A stretch of DNA of 64,000 nucleotides from DASQUK01 sp963717085. GTDB lineage: Bacteria; Actinomycetota; Acidimicrobiia; Acidimicrobiales; VFJN01. Positions 1 to 8,665 of this stretch are shown one piece after another; the first letter of the stretch is position 1; each line of letters opens with the position of its first letter. The translations under genes and the position numbers were made by a program. A model generated the notes under the pieces. The model saw only the letters and a program-made list of their open reading frames with translations. It was not told where the DNA came from and did no database searches. Location of the stretch: assembly GCA_963717085.1 (NCBI GenBank), contig CAVQVM010000020.1, positions 1 to 64,000 on the forward strand, written 5' to 3'.

Positions 1-78
1 GCCGTCGTTCTGCGTTGCCGTTCCGATGGGCGAGGCCGGAGCGGGCCATGGGGGCGTGCCTTGTGCCACCGACCCACG

Positions 79-505
79 TTATCGCGTTCCGGCGGCGTCG
101 TGAACCGTGCGGCGCGACTCATACCAGGTGTCGCCCGCCGGTTTCCCTCCAGGTTCCAACTCCAGGAGATGGTGGGCCTGACGCACATGTAGGTCCCGGG
201 ACCGACCATGCCGTCACGCTCGACGGGCTGGTCGGCACGGCCGTAGACCCGAATGCCTCGCGCAATGAAGGGGTCGAGAGAGATCAGGTCGTCGACGACT
301 AGCGCCACTTGGGTGTTGCGTGCTCGCACATTGCGGAACTTGCGGGTGGCGCGGACGGCGGCCCCGGTGCCTCCGACCCAGAAGCACTCGCCGTCGAACT
401 CGAAGGCGAGGGAACCACGTCGGGCTGCCCGTCGGCGGACAGCGTCGCGAACCGGGCGAGTGGCTGTGATCTCAGGTACGCGATCTCTTCGGGGGTGAAG
501 GTCAT
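79..505 (-). pseudogene. Frameshifted PPOX-class F420-dependent oxidoreductase
   Basis: The start is well supported: GGAGGAG lies just before an ATG opening MTFTPEEIAYLRSQPLARFA, a typical N-terminus of the split-barrel PPOX/F420 family. The frame breaks twice. Near 405-413 it shifts into a frame reading VAFEFDGECFWVGG and VRATRKFRNVRARN. Near 138-146 it shifts into one reading GDTWYESRRTVHD before a TAA at 79-81. Restoring one base at each site gives 142 residues, the usual family length. Family members bind F420 or flavin and reduce small substrates; this copy as read would make only a short product. The frameshifts may be decay or sequencing error. Confidence 0.8.
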
Positions 506-620
506 GATGTCTCCTCCGTACGGGCGTCAGAAGCCTGTCAGTCACCGAAATGCCGTTCATAGACACTGACCAGCCGCGCCAGAACTGCCGATCCTCGCGC
601 TCGGTCGTGGGCCGGTGCGG

Positions 621-1071
621 TTAGGCGGACTGGTCGCCTACGCCGTCGACAAGGACCTGGAGCACGGCAGCTCGGTCGGCGGTCGGCTCGTCGGGCCCAC
701 CCCCGAGGTGACGACTGCGACGAGGGCTCGATCGACCCGCACGAACTGAAGCGCGAACGAGACGGGGAACGTGAACCCCGACGCCGTGAACTCTCCGGTC
801 AGCTGGACGCCACCGCCGGCGTCCCCGAGCCCCTCAGACCCGAGTTGCTCGACCTCGAAGCCGCCAAACTCCACCGTGGCCTCGTCCTCTGCAGCGGCCG
901 CCTCGGTCCCGATCCGGAACGCCTCCTCGACGCACCGCCCGAAACGCTCGTCATTGAGCAGCTCGAGGACGGGATCGAGGTTGTCAGGCTCCTCGACGAA
1001 CCCTGCGAAGGCCTGAACCGTCTCGAGTATCGCGTAGACGACGGGCGCGGAACCGCCCCGGCCGGAGTATC
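621..1071 (-). pseudogene. Remnant of a lipoprotein-like actinobacterial hypothetical
   Basis: On the minus strand a frame reads VYAILETVQAFAGFVEEPDN, then ERFGRCVEEAFRIG, then a stretch ending VSFALQFVRVDRALVAVVTS. A one-base shift near 685-700 is then needed to continue as DEPTADRAAVLQVLVDGVG to a TAA at 621-623. The pattern (a conserved Cys in FGRCVEEAF, a beta-rich second half ending in a polar helix) resembles secreted or lipoprotein-like proteins of unknown function common in acidimicrobial genomes. No in-frame start or lipobox remains, because a TGA lies just upstream of the first recognisable codons. So both the 5' end and the frame are lost. Confidence 0.5.
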
Positions 1072-1124
1072 AGCGTCGCCGGGTCGCCGCCGTCTAGCCT
1101 GCCCGCGTCGAAGGGGCGGGGGCG

Positions 1125-1463
1125 ATGACTTGGAGCGACAGACGCTACTGGTGGACCTTGGCCGCGGGTGGTGCCGTGTTGGCGTTCGTGACGGCGTGGG
1201 TGAACGACGGCGGCCTGGTGCTGGCTCCGTTGGCCGCGGTTGTGGGGGCGTGCGTGGCGCCGCCGGTGTTGGGTGCACTGCTGGGCGTCACGTCGGAGAT
1301 GTTCGTGCTGGCCTACGAGCAGGGACTCCGACCGCTGTACCGCTGGCTCACCGGAGACCGGACAGGTCACCTGACGCGCGATGAGCTGATGGATTGGTCA
1401 ATCGTTGCCGGAGCGTTCGCAGGGCTGTTGGCTGGCGTGGTTGGCAGTCTGATCGCCCCATGA
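1125..1463 (+). CDS. Small predicted membrane protein, 112 aa
   Basis: The protein has three hydrophobic stretches: around residues 9-26 (TLAAGGAVLAFVTAW), around 31-53 (LVLAPLAAVVGACVAPPVLG) and a C-terminal one around 92-111 (SIVAGAFAGLLAGVVGSLIA). A polar connector with YEQGLRPLYRWLTGDRTGH sits between the second and third. The ATG is preceded by a weak purine run (aggggcgggggcg). I do not recognise the family and assign no function. It is one of the few intact frames in the worn first 3.5 kb, with no obvious operon partner. Confidence 0.55.
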   Translation: MTWSDRRYWWTLAAGGAVLAFVTAWVNDGGLVLAPLAAVVGACVAPPVLGALLGVTSEMFVLAYEQGLRPLYRWLTGDRTGHLTRDELMDWSIVAGAFAGLLAGVVGSLIAP

Positions 1464-1551
1464 GGTACAGCTCGCCGTCGAGAATCGACGTGAGACGCGC
1501 ACGCATCGTCGTAGGTCGATCGAGACCTGGCGGGCGATGGTGGGTCGACAC

Positions 1552-1757
1552 ATGAGCCGCGGCACCCGTGTCATCCAAGACGGCGACTACGTGTCACTGC
1601 GGGGCTACCTTCGGCCCGAGATCCTCAAGCAACTGGAACAGAGGCCTCATACTCGATCACCATCGAGGATGGCGCCGAGGGGATCAGCGCCAACTCCGAG
1701 ATTTCCGCTCTCACTGAGGAGATCGACCGCCTTGAGCGGGAATGGAACCTGGCCTAG
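1552..1757 (+). pseudogene. Frameshifted small hypothetical gene
   Basis: An ATG at 1552 opens MSRGTRVIQDGDYVSLRGYL followed by RPEILKQLEQ. A one-base loss near 1640 moves the sensible frame to ASYSITIEDGAEGISANSEI and then SALTEEIDRLEREWNLA before TAG. With the base restored the product is 68 residues with a charged helical tail. An ATG at 1537 in the same frame is an alternative start. The family is not recognised. The last codons and following bases (CTGGCCTAGGGCG) resemble the sequence ending near 3453, which suggests related or duplicated debris. Confidence 0.45.
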
Positions 1758-2502
1758 GGCGTCCCCCGTGCATCCCGTGACACCCCCGTGACACACGAGG
1801 GCGAGACACGGCGATAAATGGCGAGACCTAATGAGAGAGTGGTTTCGGCTGGTCGGCGGGCGTTTCCGGCTATCGCCGCAGGCCAGCGAACCGGCTCGAT
1901 CTCATCAACGGGATCAAGCACCTGCACGCCGAGTGGACGTGCACATCCCCAGGTCAGAATCCCTGGAACCCGCTCGCCGGCTCAGCCGGCACTCCGGCAC
2001 AAGCAACTGTTCGCGTACGCTTCACGGTTCAGCCCCCCCGGGGGAGCCGGCGACGTCCCCGGGAAGGGGGGAATGGGCCGGTTGGTGCGGGCGGGACCTG
2101 CCGGGTGACCGAGGTCACGGGGCGGGGCGAATGGGCGCCGCGCCGAGGACCGGTGTGTGGAAGATGACCAGGTGCCGCACCGGCCGTTCGCCATGGCCCT
2201 TGGTGGCCCCGTGCGCGTCGCCACCGGCGCTGGGGTCGACGTCCGCGCCGGGCCGGCGTTGAAGATCGTCGGGGGTGAGTGGGGCCATGTGTCGGATGGT
2301 GAGTTGCGCCGGCGTGGGCGTCTACGCCAAGCGACACACAGTCCGGAACGGCCGAGGCGTCGAGCCTGTTGGCCATGGCCGAGCTCGTCGTTCTCGAGCG
2401 CCGGGACCGCTGGTGGGGGGCTACGCGATCTCGGCACCACCCAAGCCCGATGATCTCGGCCCGAACGGCGACTTGACGATGATCCTCATGGCCGCGCCGG
2501 GG
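1758..2502. other. Gene-poor stretch with no supported coding region
   Basis: Open frames here overlap on both strands and none has a family signature, a convincing start or consistent codon bias. It contains the first copy (1908-1939) of a 32-base repeat found again at 3384-3415. A short plus-strand frame from about 2374 (MAELVVLERRDRWWGATRSR) could be a gene scrap. I see no RNA gene or clear promoter. Confidence 0.4.
1908..1939 (+). repeat. 32-base repeat, copy 1
   Basis: Begins ACGGGATCAAGCACCTG and ends GCCGAGTGGACG. It matches 3384-3415 with one difference (CAC against CCC in the middle). In one frame both copies encode GIKHL(H/P)AEWT. The flanks are not obviously alike, so this is either a shared coding motif from two copies of a decayed gene or a small duplication. 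Confidence 0.7.
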
Positions 2503-2718
2503 TCACTGTTCCCTCCATGGTGTCGTGGTGACCGAAACGGTGCGGGCCATGAGCCGGAACTGCCAACCAACCCAGGCGGCTCTGACCTCGTCGAGGCGGG
2601 CTTCGATGGTGGTGAGGACGAGGCCGGAGTCACCGGCAAAGTGATGCCATCCCCAGGCGTCCTCGCCTGGGGGCATCGATTCGATCCGGTACTCGTGGTG
2701 AGTGGCGTCCGAGCTCAT
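2503..2718 (-). CDS. Hypothetical protein, 71 aa
   Basis: The ATG has a good ribosome binding site (GAGGAG six bases upstream). The product starts MSSDATHHEYRIESMPPGED and includes GWHHFAGDSGLVLTTIEARLDEVRAAWVGWQFRLMARTV. It is a compact acidic protein with no signal peptide or membrane segment. I do not recognise the family. The RBS and composition make it likelier to be real than the overlapping frames. It stands alone in a decayed neighbourhood. Confidence 0.5.
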   Translation of the reverse strand: MSSDATHHEYRIESMPPGEDAWGWHHFAGDSGLVLTTIEARLDEVRAAWVGWQFRLMARTVSVTTTPWREQ

Positions 2719-3038
2719 AGCTCCTCGTCGATCTCGGCGGTGAGCCGGTCACGCCATCAGATTTTCCGCCGACGTAGCTGGTTCCGGGTGGCAGTCCACG
2801 GGACGGTCCGCCAGGAACCTCTTGGTTCTCACCGTCCCGTGAACCACGGCGCCACCCGCCATGGCGCAGACCTCGAGCACAGTAGAGGCGTACGTGCATT
2901 AACAGCGACGTAGCGAGCCGCCCTTGCGGTCGCTGATGGCCACGCTGCTCGAGCGGTCCGGCGTCGAGGTCGAGCTGGCGTCGCCGGCGGCTGGCGGCTG
3001 GTCGCGCATCGCGTGACCGCCGGCTGCGGGTGTTCTCG
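2719..3038. other. Intergenic stretch with a possible C-terminal gene scrap
   Basis: The only coding-like sequence is a plus-strand frame ending at 3018 that reads MATLLERSGVEVELASPAAG then GWSRIA and stop (from about 2935). It has no convincing upstream part, so it may be the tail of a lost gene. Nothing else is recognisable. Confidence 0.3.
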
Positions 3039-3302
3039 TTACCGGTAGAACTGCTCCTGTCCGGGCGCGTGGCGGTCGGTGGGGTGCCGGCCGTTGAAGT
3101 CCCGTCGCGGCTTGTGAAGCAGCCTCTTGATGGTCTCGACGTCGAACCCGGTGACGGCGGCGAGGTGCTCGGGGGTGCATCCGCCGGCCAGCGCCCGCAT
3201 CATCGCCCCGATGGCGTTTTCGCGCCAGTGCATCGCCTTCGCGGTGGCGTCCCAGACCATGGTGAGGTCCTCGAGCTGACGCGGTCTCAGGCCTTCGAAC
3301 AT
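3039..3302 (-). CDS. Small helix-turn-helix-like protein, 87 aa
   Basis: The product begins MFEGLRPRQLEDLTMVWDAT. Around residues 42-60 it contains TPEHLAAVTGFDVETIKRLL, which has the spacing of a helix-turn-helix. A basic tail (HKPRRDFNGRHPTDRH) follows. A DNA-binding role is inferred from this pattern only. The length and single-domain layout would fit a small repressor or an antitoxin, but no toxin partner is visible next to it. Confidence 0.45.
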   Translation of the reverse strand: MFEGLRPRQLEDLTMVWDATAKAMHWRENAIGAMMRALAGGCTPEHLAAVTGFDVETIKRLLHKPRRDFNGRHPTDRHAPGQEQFYR

Positions 3303-3383
3303 ACGTTCGCAGAATAGGCCAGATGAAGGGTGGAGGGCTACCTCCCGAGATGCGGTTCCCCGCGGTGGGGACCAGCTTGGCGG

Positions 3384-3415
3384 ACGGGATCAAGCACCTG
3401 CCCGCCGAGTGGACG
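3384..3415 (+). repeat. 32-base repeat, copy 2
   Basis: Matches 1908-1939 at 31 of 32 positions. A frame through it reads ADGIKHLPAEWTPGPQVGEG and stops at TAG (3451-3453). This is probably the tail of a decayed gene. Confidence 0.65.
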
Positions 3416-3474
3416 CCTGGACCTCAGGTCGGAGAGGGAACGGTGGCCTAGGGCGCAGCCGCCCGGATACGCGT

Positions 3475-3527
3475 GGCCACCGTGCGACTCTCAGAAGCGC
3501 TGACTTCTGAGGGTACGCACGGTGGCC
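3475..3527. terminator. Long perfect two-part hairpin
   Basis: The outer arms GGCCACCGTGCG (3475-3486) and CGCACGGTGGCC (3516-3527) pair perfectly. Inner arms CTCAGAAG (3490-3497) and CTTCTGAG (3504-3511) pair around a six-base loop. There is no T-run. It lies downstream of the minus-strand secreted-protein gene that stops at 3597, so a terminator is the simplest reading. A site-specific recombination or repeat element is possible. Confidence 0.5.
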
Positions 3528-3596
3528 GAGAACGAGCCCGTCCTATCCGAGGTCAGGGGGTCTTCCCGCTCCCCGGGTCGGGACCCTGATTGGGCC

Positions 3597-4061
3597 TCAG
3601 GCCGTCGCGGGCATGACCGTGATGGTTCCCTCGAACCTCAGCGTTGCCGCGTTGACCAGCTGTCCTTCCTCGTGGACCTGGGCGCCTTGCAGGAAGCCGT
3701 CGACCACCGGCCCGTTCATGACCACCGCCCCGGTCACGTTGTTGAGGATCCCGGTGAGATGGGCGGTGAACGACTCTGCTCCGGCGTCGACGATCCAGTC
3801 GAACTCGACCTGCCAGATTCGCCCGGAGCATGGGTTCGGGCCGTTGCAAGAGGTGAGGAACGTCTTCAGACCCCCATCGACGTCTCCCAAGACGCTTCCC
3901 TCCCACACGCCGGTCGCAACCGCCTCCTTCTCGAACGTCAGGCGGAGCGGCGCGGAAGCGCTCGCCGGAGACGCGAAGGAAAGGCCGAACGACAGGAGGC
4001 CCGCCGCCATGAGCCCAATGAGGACCGATACCCATAGTCGCTTCGAACTTTGCACAGACAT
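3597..4061 (-). CDS. Secreted protein with signal peptide, unknown function
   Basis: The start chosen is the ATG opening MSVQSSKRLWVSVLIGLMAA, preceded by GAGGAGGGTGTC. The longer frame upstream has no RBS and poor composition. Residues 1-35 form a Sec signal (basic start, long hydrophobic core, ASPASASA cleavage region). The mature part is about 120 residues of beta-type sequence with one pair of cysteines (SCNGPNPCSG), likely a disulfide. A segment near WQVEFDWIVDAGAESFTAHL precedes a strand-rich end. I do not recognise the family. The gene stands alone between the hairpin at 3475-3527 and the large regulator at 4357. Confidence 0.7.
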   Translation of the reverse strand: MSVQSSKRLWVSVLIGLMAAGLLSFGLSFASPASASAPLRLTFEKEAVATGVWEGSVLGDVDGGLKTFLTSCNGPNPCSGRIWQVEFDWIVDAGAESFTAHLTGILNNVTGAVVMNGPVVDGFLQGAQVHEEGQLVNAATLRFEGTITVMPATA

Positions 4062-4356
4062 GACACCCTCCTCGCTGTTCCCGATCTCACCCCAAGGGGG
4101 AAACCGGCTGTCCGTCGTCGCGACGGTGCACACAGCTGGGCTCGAGTGGCATCCGTACTGGCACGGATATCTGTACGGATCGTGATTGCATGGCGTAGGC
4201 CACCCCCGTCCGTCATCGAGCTCCGGCCTCGTCATCTGTCCCGCGTCCCGTCGGCGTCCACGAGCGCGTAGACGTCACGGGTCGACTGCACGTCAGAGGT
4301 GTGACGTACGCCGAGCCGCGGACGTCAGAGCGTCCCGAGACGGGCACGTGGCGCCA

Positions 4357-7300
4357 CTAGTGGACCCTCGCGGCGTCGGTCTCGGCTCGTCGCGCGGCGA
4401 TGGTTGCCTCTTTGACCAGGACATCCGCCGCGAGCCGTTCCCCTGCTGTCCAACTGGTGGAAAAGTCGACCGGGCTCAACGCATCACGCAACGTGCCCAG
4501 GTGCCGGTCTCGCCAGGAGTTCCATTGCGGAATGCTTCCAGCGCCGACGTCCGCGGCTATTGCGTCCGCACCGGCGAACAGCCGCACAGCCGTCGTAAAG
4601 TCTCCGGCACGGGTCGAGACGATAGCGATACCTTGGACAGCGTAAAAGATTCCCCGCCGGTCTCCGGTTTCGCTCCAAAGCTCCAGTGCCTCTCTGTAGC
4701 ACCGAGCCGCGCCGCCGTCGTTTTCCGCAAGGTCGTCGACCCAACCCAGGCCCCACCAGGCAGAACCCGTGCACCAGCGGTCGCCGATATCGATGACCTC
4801 ACTGAAGTTCTTCCGAGCCTGCTGGGGGTCGGAGTAGAACGACGAGTAACCCAATGCAGTGAGGGCAATGCTCAAAGTTCGTTGATCTCGCAACTGGCGC
4901 GCCAACGTTACCGATTCGGTTGAAACCGTTGCTGCTCGCGCCGTCTCGCCCGCGACGGCCAGATAGGACCCGTAGGCTGCGAGATCGTGGGCATATCGAC
5001 GTAGATGTGCGCTCTCGCGGAGTTCCTGTAGGCCCCGCTCACACAGCGCTATTCCGTCAGGGATATCTCCACAGTCCAGTAGTCGTGACATGCCGCGTAT
5101 GATGTGAACGCGAGAGACGGGTGGATCACCGTCAGCTGTCGAACAGCGCTCGCTCTCCTCGCACCAAGAAAGCGCCTCCGAGTGCCTGCCCTGGGACCAC
5201 GCACTCCATGCTGCGTTCGCGAGCGCCTCGGGACGACCCGCCACCCCGGATGCATCACGGTGCAGTACCGCCTCCAGGGCACTCAGAATGCCTCCGCCCC
5301 ACCCCCACAGGCACCATATGTCAACCAACGCACCGGTCAAGCCGAATACCGATGCCACATCATTGGTGTCGACGGCGTAGTCCAGCGCGATACGCATGTT
5401 TGGCGCTTCGCCCGTTAGCTGCTCGTTTCGAGCGTCGACGTCGGCGACTACCTTTGGGCCAGCAAGTTCATCGGCCAGCCTCGTGTAGAACGCAAGATGT
5501 CGACGCCTCGCTTCATCCTGTCGTCCGCGTTCCGCACCCTTTTCGAGAGCATATGCACGAACGGTTTCCAACAGTCGCAGCCTTGTCATACCGTGCTTCG
5601 CCTCGGCGATGACCATCGACTTGGCGACTAGTTCTGACAGAACGTCTAGACCATATCGGTCCTGTGAGGCTCCTTCAGTCAGAGCTTCCACGGCTGAGAG
5701 TGAGAAACCGGGTGCAAATGTTGCCAGTTCCGCCAGGAGTGCTTGCTCATCACCCTCGAGGAGATCGTAGCTCCAGTCGAGCGTTGCTCGCAGCGTCCGG
5801 TGATGATCTATGTGGTCCGGACGATGCCCCAACACGTGAAATGGTTGGTCCAACCGAGAGAGGATCTCCTGCGGAGTCATGGTTGGCACACGGGCGGCCG
5901 CAAGCTCTATCGCGAGTGGTAGACCGTCTAATGACCGGCACAGCTCAGCTATGGCCACCAAATTGTTGTCGTCGAGAGCGAAGTCCGGCTTGTAGCTTCG
6001 CGCCCGTTCGACGAAGAGTTTGACCGCATCGGCGGCGGCAATTACCTCCGGCGTGTTGTCGCTGGGGGTCGTCAGTGGGGGTACCGGGAACAGCACCTCG
6101 CCGACGACTCCAAGCGGCTGCCGGCTGGTCGCAAGGATTCGGATATTTGGGGCTGCTTGCGTGATCCTTTCGCATATGGCAGCCGCCTGCGCCAGGACAT
6201 GCTCACAGTTGTCAAGGACCAACAAGCCAGTGCGGGGCGTCAAGTGGCGAACGACGCGCTCCGATGGGTCCACGTCCGTGCTGGCCCGAACACCGAGAGT
6301 CCCCAAAAGGACCTCCGCGATGTTGCTGCTGGGGTAGACACCAGCGAACTCGGCGCACCACGAATCGTCCAGGCCTGTCTCGGTCCCCTTTGCGGCCAAG
6401 TGGCTTGCCAGACGGGTCTTGCCGGTACCGCCGGCACCGACCAGCGTCACCAAGCTGTGCGCGGCAAGAAGCGACGAGATCGTGGACAACTCGCTTTCTC
6501 TGCCAACGAGTGGGGTCACGGCTATGGGGAATCGCTGGCGTTCGAATTCCGCAGTCGGTACCAGCTCGCCCGAGGATCCGAACCTCCCTCGCGACGCTGC
6601 GACGCGAGCTAGCTCGTGGCGGTTCGCCACCTGGAACTTACGGAGCAGTGACGATATGTGGCTCTCCACCGTGCGTTCCGACACGTACAGGCGGGACGCG
6701 ATCTCGGCATTCGTCAGGTGCTCGCAGAGCGCGTCGAGCACCTCCGCCTCCTTGCGGGTCACCCCTCGCTCGGCCCACGGCTGCCCGCCGGCGGCACCGC
6801 GATGGATCGGTCCGGCCCGTGGTTGGGGTAATCCCGGGCCTGTCAGAACGTATGTGGGCTCGGGTCGGTCCAGGTCTCGTAACCGGACCTCACCGAGTTC
6901 CATGAGGCGCACGCGCGCCGGCAGCCCATCGACGACCAGCCGGGCGGTGGACCCACTCACGAGTACCTCACCCCCCTGAGCGGCTGCCCGAAGCCGCGCG
7001 GCCCGGTTCACTGCCGGACCCAGGAAGTCGCCGCCGCGCTCGACGGCCTCTCCCGTGTGCACCGCAAACCGCACCGCCAGGCGGGCGCCAGTGGGCCACC
7101 GGGCGGCGGTTAGCCCAACCTGCGCCGCGTACGCCGCCGCCACCGCATCCGTGGCCAGCGAGAACACGCAAAACGTCGAGTCGCCCTCGCCTCGAGCTTT
7201 CAACACCACACCCTTGTGAGCCGCCACGGCCGCAGTCACGATCTCATCGTGGCGGGCCAGAGCCGATTCCATCCGCGCCGGTGCGCTCTCCCACAATCGG

Positions 7301-7392
7301 GTCGAACCGACGATGTCGGACAACACGAACGTGACCACCCCGGAGGGCAGCCGCTGTTCCGCCACTGCACGATCATCGCGCGAGATCCGCAC
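4357..7392 (-). CDS. Class III nucleotide cyclase / LuxR HTH / ATPase / TPR regulator
   Basis: A single 1011-residue protein. Residues 18-150 are a class III cyclase domain with the metal Asp in VLSDIVGST (D26), the second Asp in KARGEGDS (D71, with K65 in the purine-contact position) and the N-R pair in AVNRAARL (N129, R133), so it looks catalytically complete. Residues 211-265 are a LuxR-type HTH (RKEAEVLDALCEHLTNAEIA). From about 295 comes a large ATPase (Walker A GAGGTGKT at 320-327, Walker B LLVLDN), then TPR-like helices to the end. Related regulators usually carry the HTH at one terminus; here it sits between cyclase and ATPase. Base use is visibly less GC-biased at third positions than in neighbouring genes, which could mean transfer. 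The target genes are unknown. Confidence 0.85.
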   Translation of the reverse strand: MRISRDDRAVAEQRLPSGVVTFVLSDIVGSTRLWESAPARMESALARHDEIVTAAVAAHKGVVLKARGEGDSTFCVFSLATDAVAAAYAAQVGLTAARWPTGARLAVRFAVHTGEAVERGGDFLGPAVNRAARLRAAAQGGEVLVSGSTARLVVDGLPARVRLMELGEVRLRDLDRPEPTYVLTGPGLPQPRAGPIHRGAAGGQPWAERGVTRKEAEVLDALCEHLTNAEIASRLYVSERTVESHISSLLRKFQVANRHELARVAASRGRFGSSGELVPTAEFERQRFPIAVTPLVGRESELSTISSLLAAHSLVTLVGAGGTGKTRLASHLAAKGTETGLDDSWCAEFAGVYPSSNIAEVLLGTLGVRASTDVDPSERVVRHLTPRTGLLVLDNCEHVLAQAAAICERITQAAPNIRILATSRQPLGVVGEVLFPVPPLTTPSDNTPEVIAAADAVKLFVERARSYKPDFALDDNNLVAIAELCRSLDGLPLAIELAAARVPTMTPQEILSRLDQPFHVLGHRPDHIDHHRTLRATLDWSYDLLEGDEQALLAELATFAPGFSLSAVEALTEGASQDRYGLDVLSELVAKSMVIAEAKHGMTRLRLLETVRAYALEKGAERGRQDEARRRHLAFYTRLADELAGPKVVADVDARNEQLTGEAPNMRIALDYAVDTNDVASVFGLTGALVDIWCLWGWGGGILSALEAVLHRDASGVAGRPEALANAAWSAWSQGRHSEALSWCEESERCSTADGDPPVSRVHIIRGMSRLLDCGDIPDGIALCERGLQELRESAHLRRYAHDLAAYGSYLAVAGETARAATVSTESVTLARQLRDQRTLSIALTALGYSSFYSDPQQARKNFSEVIDIGDRWCTGSAWWGLGWVDDLAENDGGAARCYREALELWSETGDRRGIFYAVQGIAIVSTRAGDFTTAVRLFAGADAIAADVGAGSIPQWNSWRDRHLGTLRDALSPVDFSTSWTAGERLAADVLVKEATIAARRAETDAARVH

Positions 7393-7513
7393 GAAGCGTG
7401 CCTCGATTGCCGGATGCCCATCGTGTCTCGAGGTGCGGCTGGCCCACGGGACGGACGCCTAGACCATTGTCCGACCCGTATGCCGCCCTCGGCGGGTGGG
7501 TACACGCAGCGGC

Positions 7514-7759
7514 ATGGCAACAATCCTGTGGATCCTCGCCGTCATCCTCGTGATCGTCGGCATCGTCCAACTCGTCCAAGGTCAGGTAGGGCTGGGCATC
7601 GTCCTGATCATCGTCGGGCTCCTGATCGGGCCAGGTGGTGTCTCGATCTTCGCCACCAGCTCACTGATGGGGGCGGGGGGTCTCGTCACCTGGAGGTCCG
7701 GATCGCGTCGGTGGCCAACAGTGCTTCCTCCGCGGTCGCGAACCGGCCCACCGTCGTGA
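7514..7759 (+). CDS. Small membrane protein with GPGGVSIF motif
   Basis: The start taken is the ATG opening MATILWILAVILVIVGIVQL. Two hydrophobic helices end at LIIVGLLIGPGGVSIF, a pattern seen in short (about 45-50 aa) actinobacterial membrane proteins. Relatives normally stop just after GPGGVSIF. Here the frame runs on for about 35 residues of basic low-quality sequence that overlaps a minus-strand frame. So the stop may have been lost, or a frameshift may lie near 7660. Confidence 0.5.
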   Translation: MATILWILAVILVIVGIVQLVQGQVGLGIVLIIVGLLIGPGGVSIFATSSLMGAGGLVTWRSGSRRWPTVLPPRSRTGPPS

Positions 7760-7883
7760 CGGGCGACAGGCCTGGAGGCTCGTCCAACTTCACGTAGGCG
7801 AGCCACAGGCTCGGGCTCGGGGCTGGGTGCTCGGTGGGCGAACTCGAAGTCGTCTCGCCAGTCACCGCCCATGGTGCGAACAT
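7686..7883 (-). CDS. Possible small hypothetical protein, 65 aa
   Basis: The C-terminal half (YVKLDEPPGLSPVTTVGRFA then TAEEALLATDAIRTSR) looks coding and non-random. The N-terminal half is poor. An overlapping frame offers a better beginning (MGGDWRDDFEFAHRAPSPEP), so the gene may be frameshifted near 7800. No family is recognised. Confidence 0.35.
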   Translation of the reverse strand: MFAPWAVTGETTSSSPTEHPAPSPSLWLAYVKLDEPPGLSPVTTVGRFATAEEALLATDAIRTSR

Positions 7884-7923
7884 ACGTTTGCATCATGGCG
7901 ATGGCAACCCCGGCGTCGAGTCG

Positions 7924-8592
7924 TCAGGGACTTCCTTCCGAATCGCTGGCCGTCCGACCGGGCTCGACGCCCACCTCGGGCGCCAGCGATTCGTGGGGTC
8001 CGGCGACCTCGACCACGGGATCGTCGCGGTCGTCCCACTCGGTGCGGAGGGCGCGGCTCATCGTGGCGTGCATCTCGTAGAGGCATGTGATGTACGTCAG
8101 CTCCAGGATCGCCTCGTCTTCCAGGTGGGCCCGCAACGACGCGAAGACGTCTTCCGGCACCCGGCCGCCGTCGAGCACGAGCGCGTCGGTGTAGGCCAGC
8201 ACCGCCCTCTCGAGCGGCGACCAGCAGTCCGCCACCGACCACGCGGGGATGGCGGCGATCTTCTCCTCGGCCATGCCCAGGGCTCGGCACGACTTGCAGT
8301 GCTGCGAGAACACGAACTGGCTGCCGCGCGCCCAGCCGGCACGGATCTGTCCCAGCTCCCGCAGCTCGGCGGGCAACCGCCGCTGCGGTGACCGGTACAG
8401 CGCGAAGCCTGCGACGCAGTGCTCGAGCACGTCGGGGACGAGGGCGAACGTGGTCCACCAGTCGCCGGGCGTGCCGGTGGCGGTGCCGGGATCGGCTACC
8501 GGGTCGCGGCCGCTGCCGAACATGAAGTCGTACATGGTGGTGACGATCGGTGCCGCCGCCTCTTCGCGGGGAACCTGGCGCAGTCGGGGCAT
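7924..8592 (-). CDS. Carboxymuconolactone decarboxylase (CMD) family protein
   Basis: The start chosen is the ATG opening MPRLRQVPREEAAAPIVTTM, with GAGG upstream; the 90 residues before it in the same frame are low quality. The product of 222 residues is an all-helical CMD/AhpD-type fold. The paired cysteines are in SQHCKSCRALGM, a CxxC placed as in AhpD-like proteins that act as peroxidase partners or thiol oxidoreductases. The motif is followed by AEEKIAAIPAW. The actual substrate is unknown. It lies just downstream of a minus-strand alpha/beta hydrolase with a gap of about 70 bases, so co-transcription is plausible. Confidence 0.8.
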   Translation of the reverse strand: MPRLRQVPREEAAAPIVTTMYDFMFGSGRDPVADPGTATGTPGDWWTTFALVPDVLEHCVAGFALYRSPQRRLPAELRELGQIRAGWARGSQFVFSQHCKSCRALGMAEEKIAAIPAWSVADCWSPLERAVLAYTDALVLDGGRVPEDVFASLRAHLEDEAILELTYITCLYEMHATMSRALRTEWDDRDDPVVEVAGPHESLAPEVGVEPGRTASDSEGSP

Positions 8593-8665
8593 GGCCTCAA
8601 GGTAGAGGGACGGGTCGGTCGAGACCGGCGCCAGGCTGGGTGGCGGACGGCGCCGGCCTGCGACG

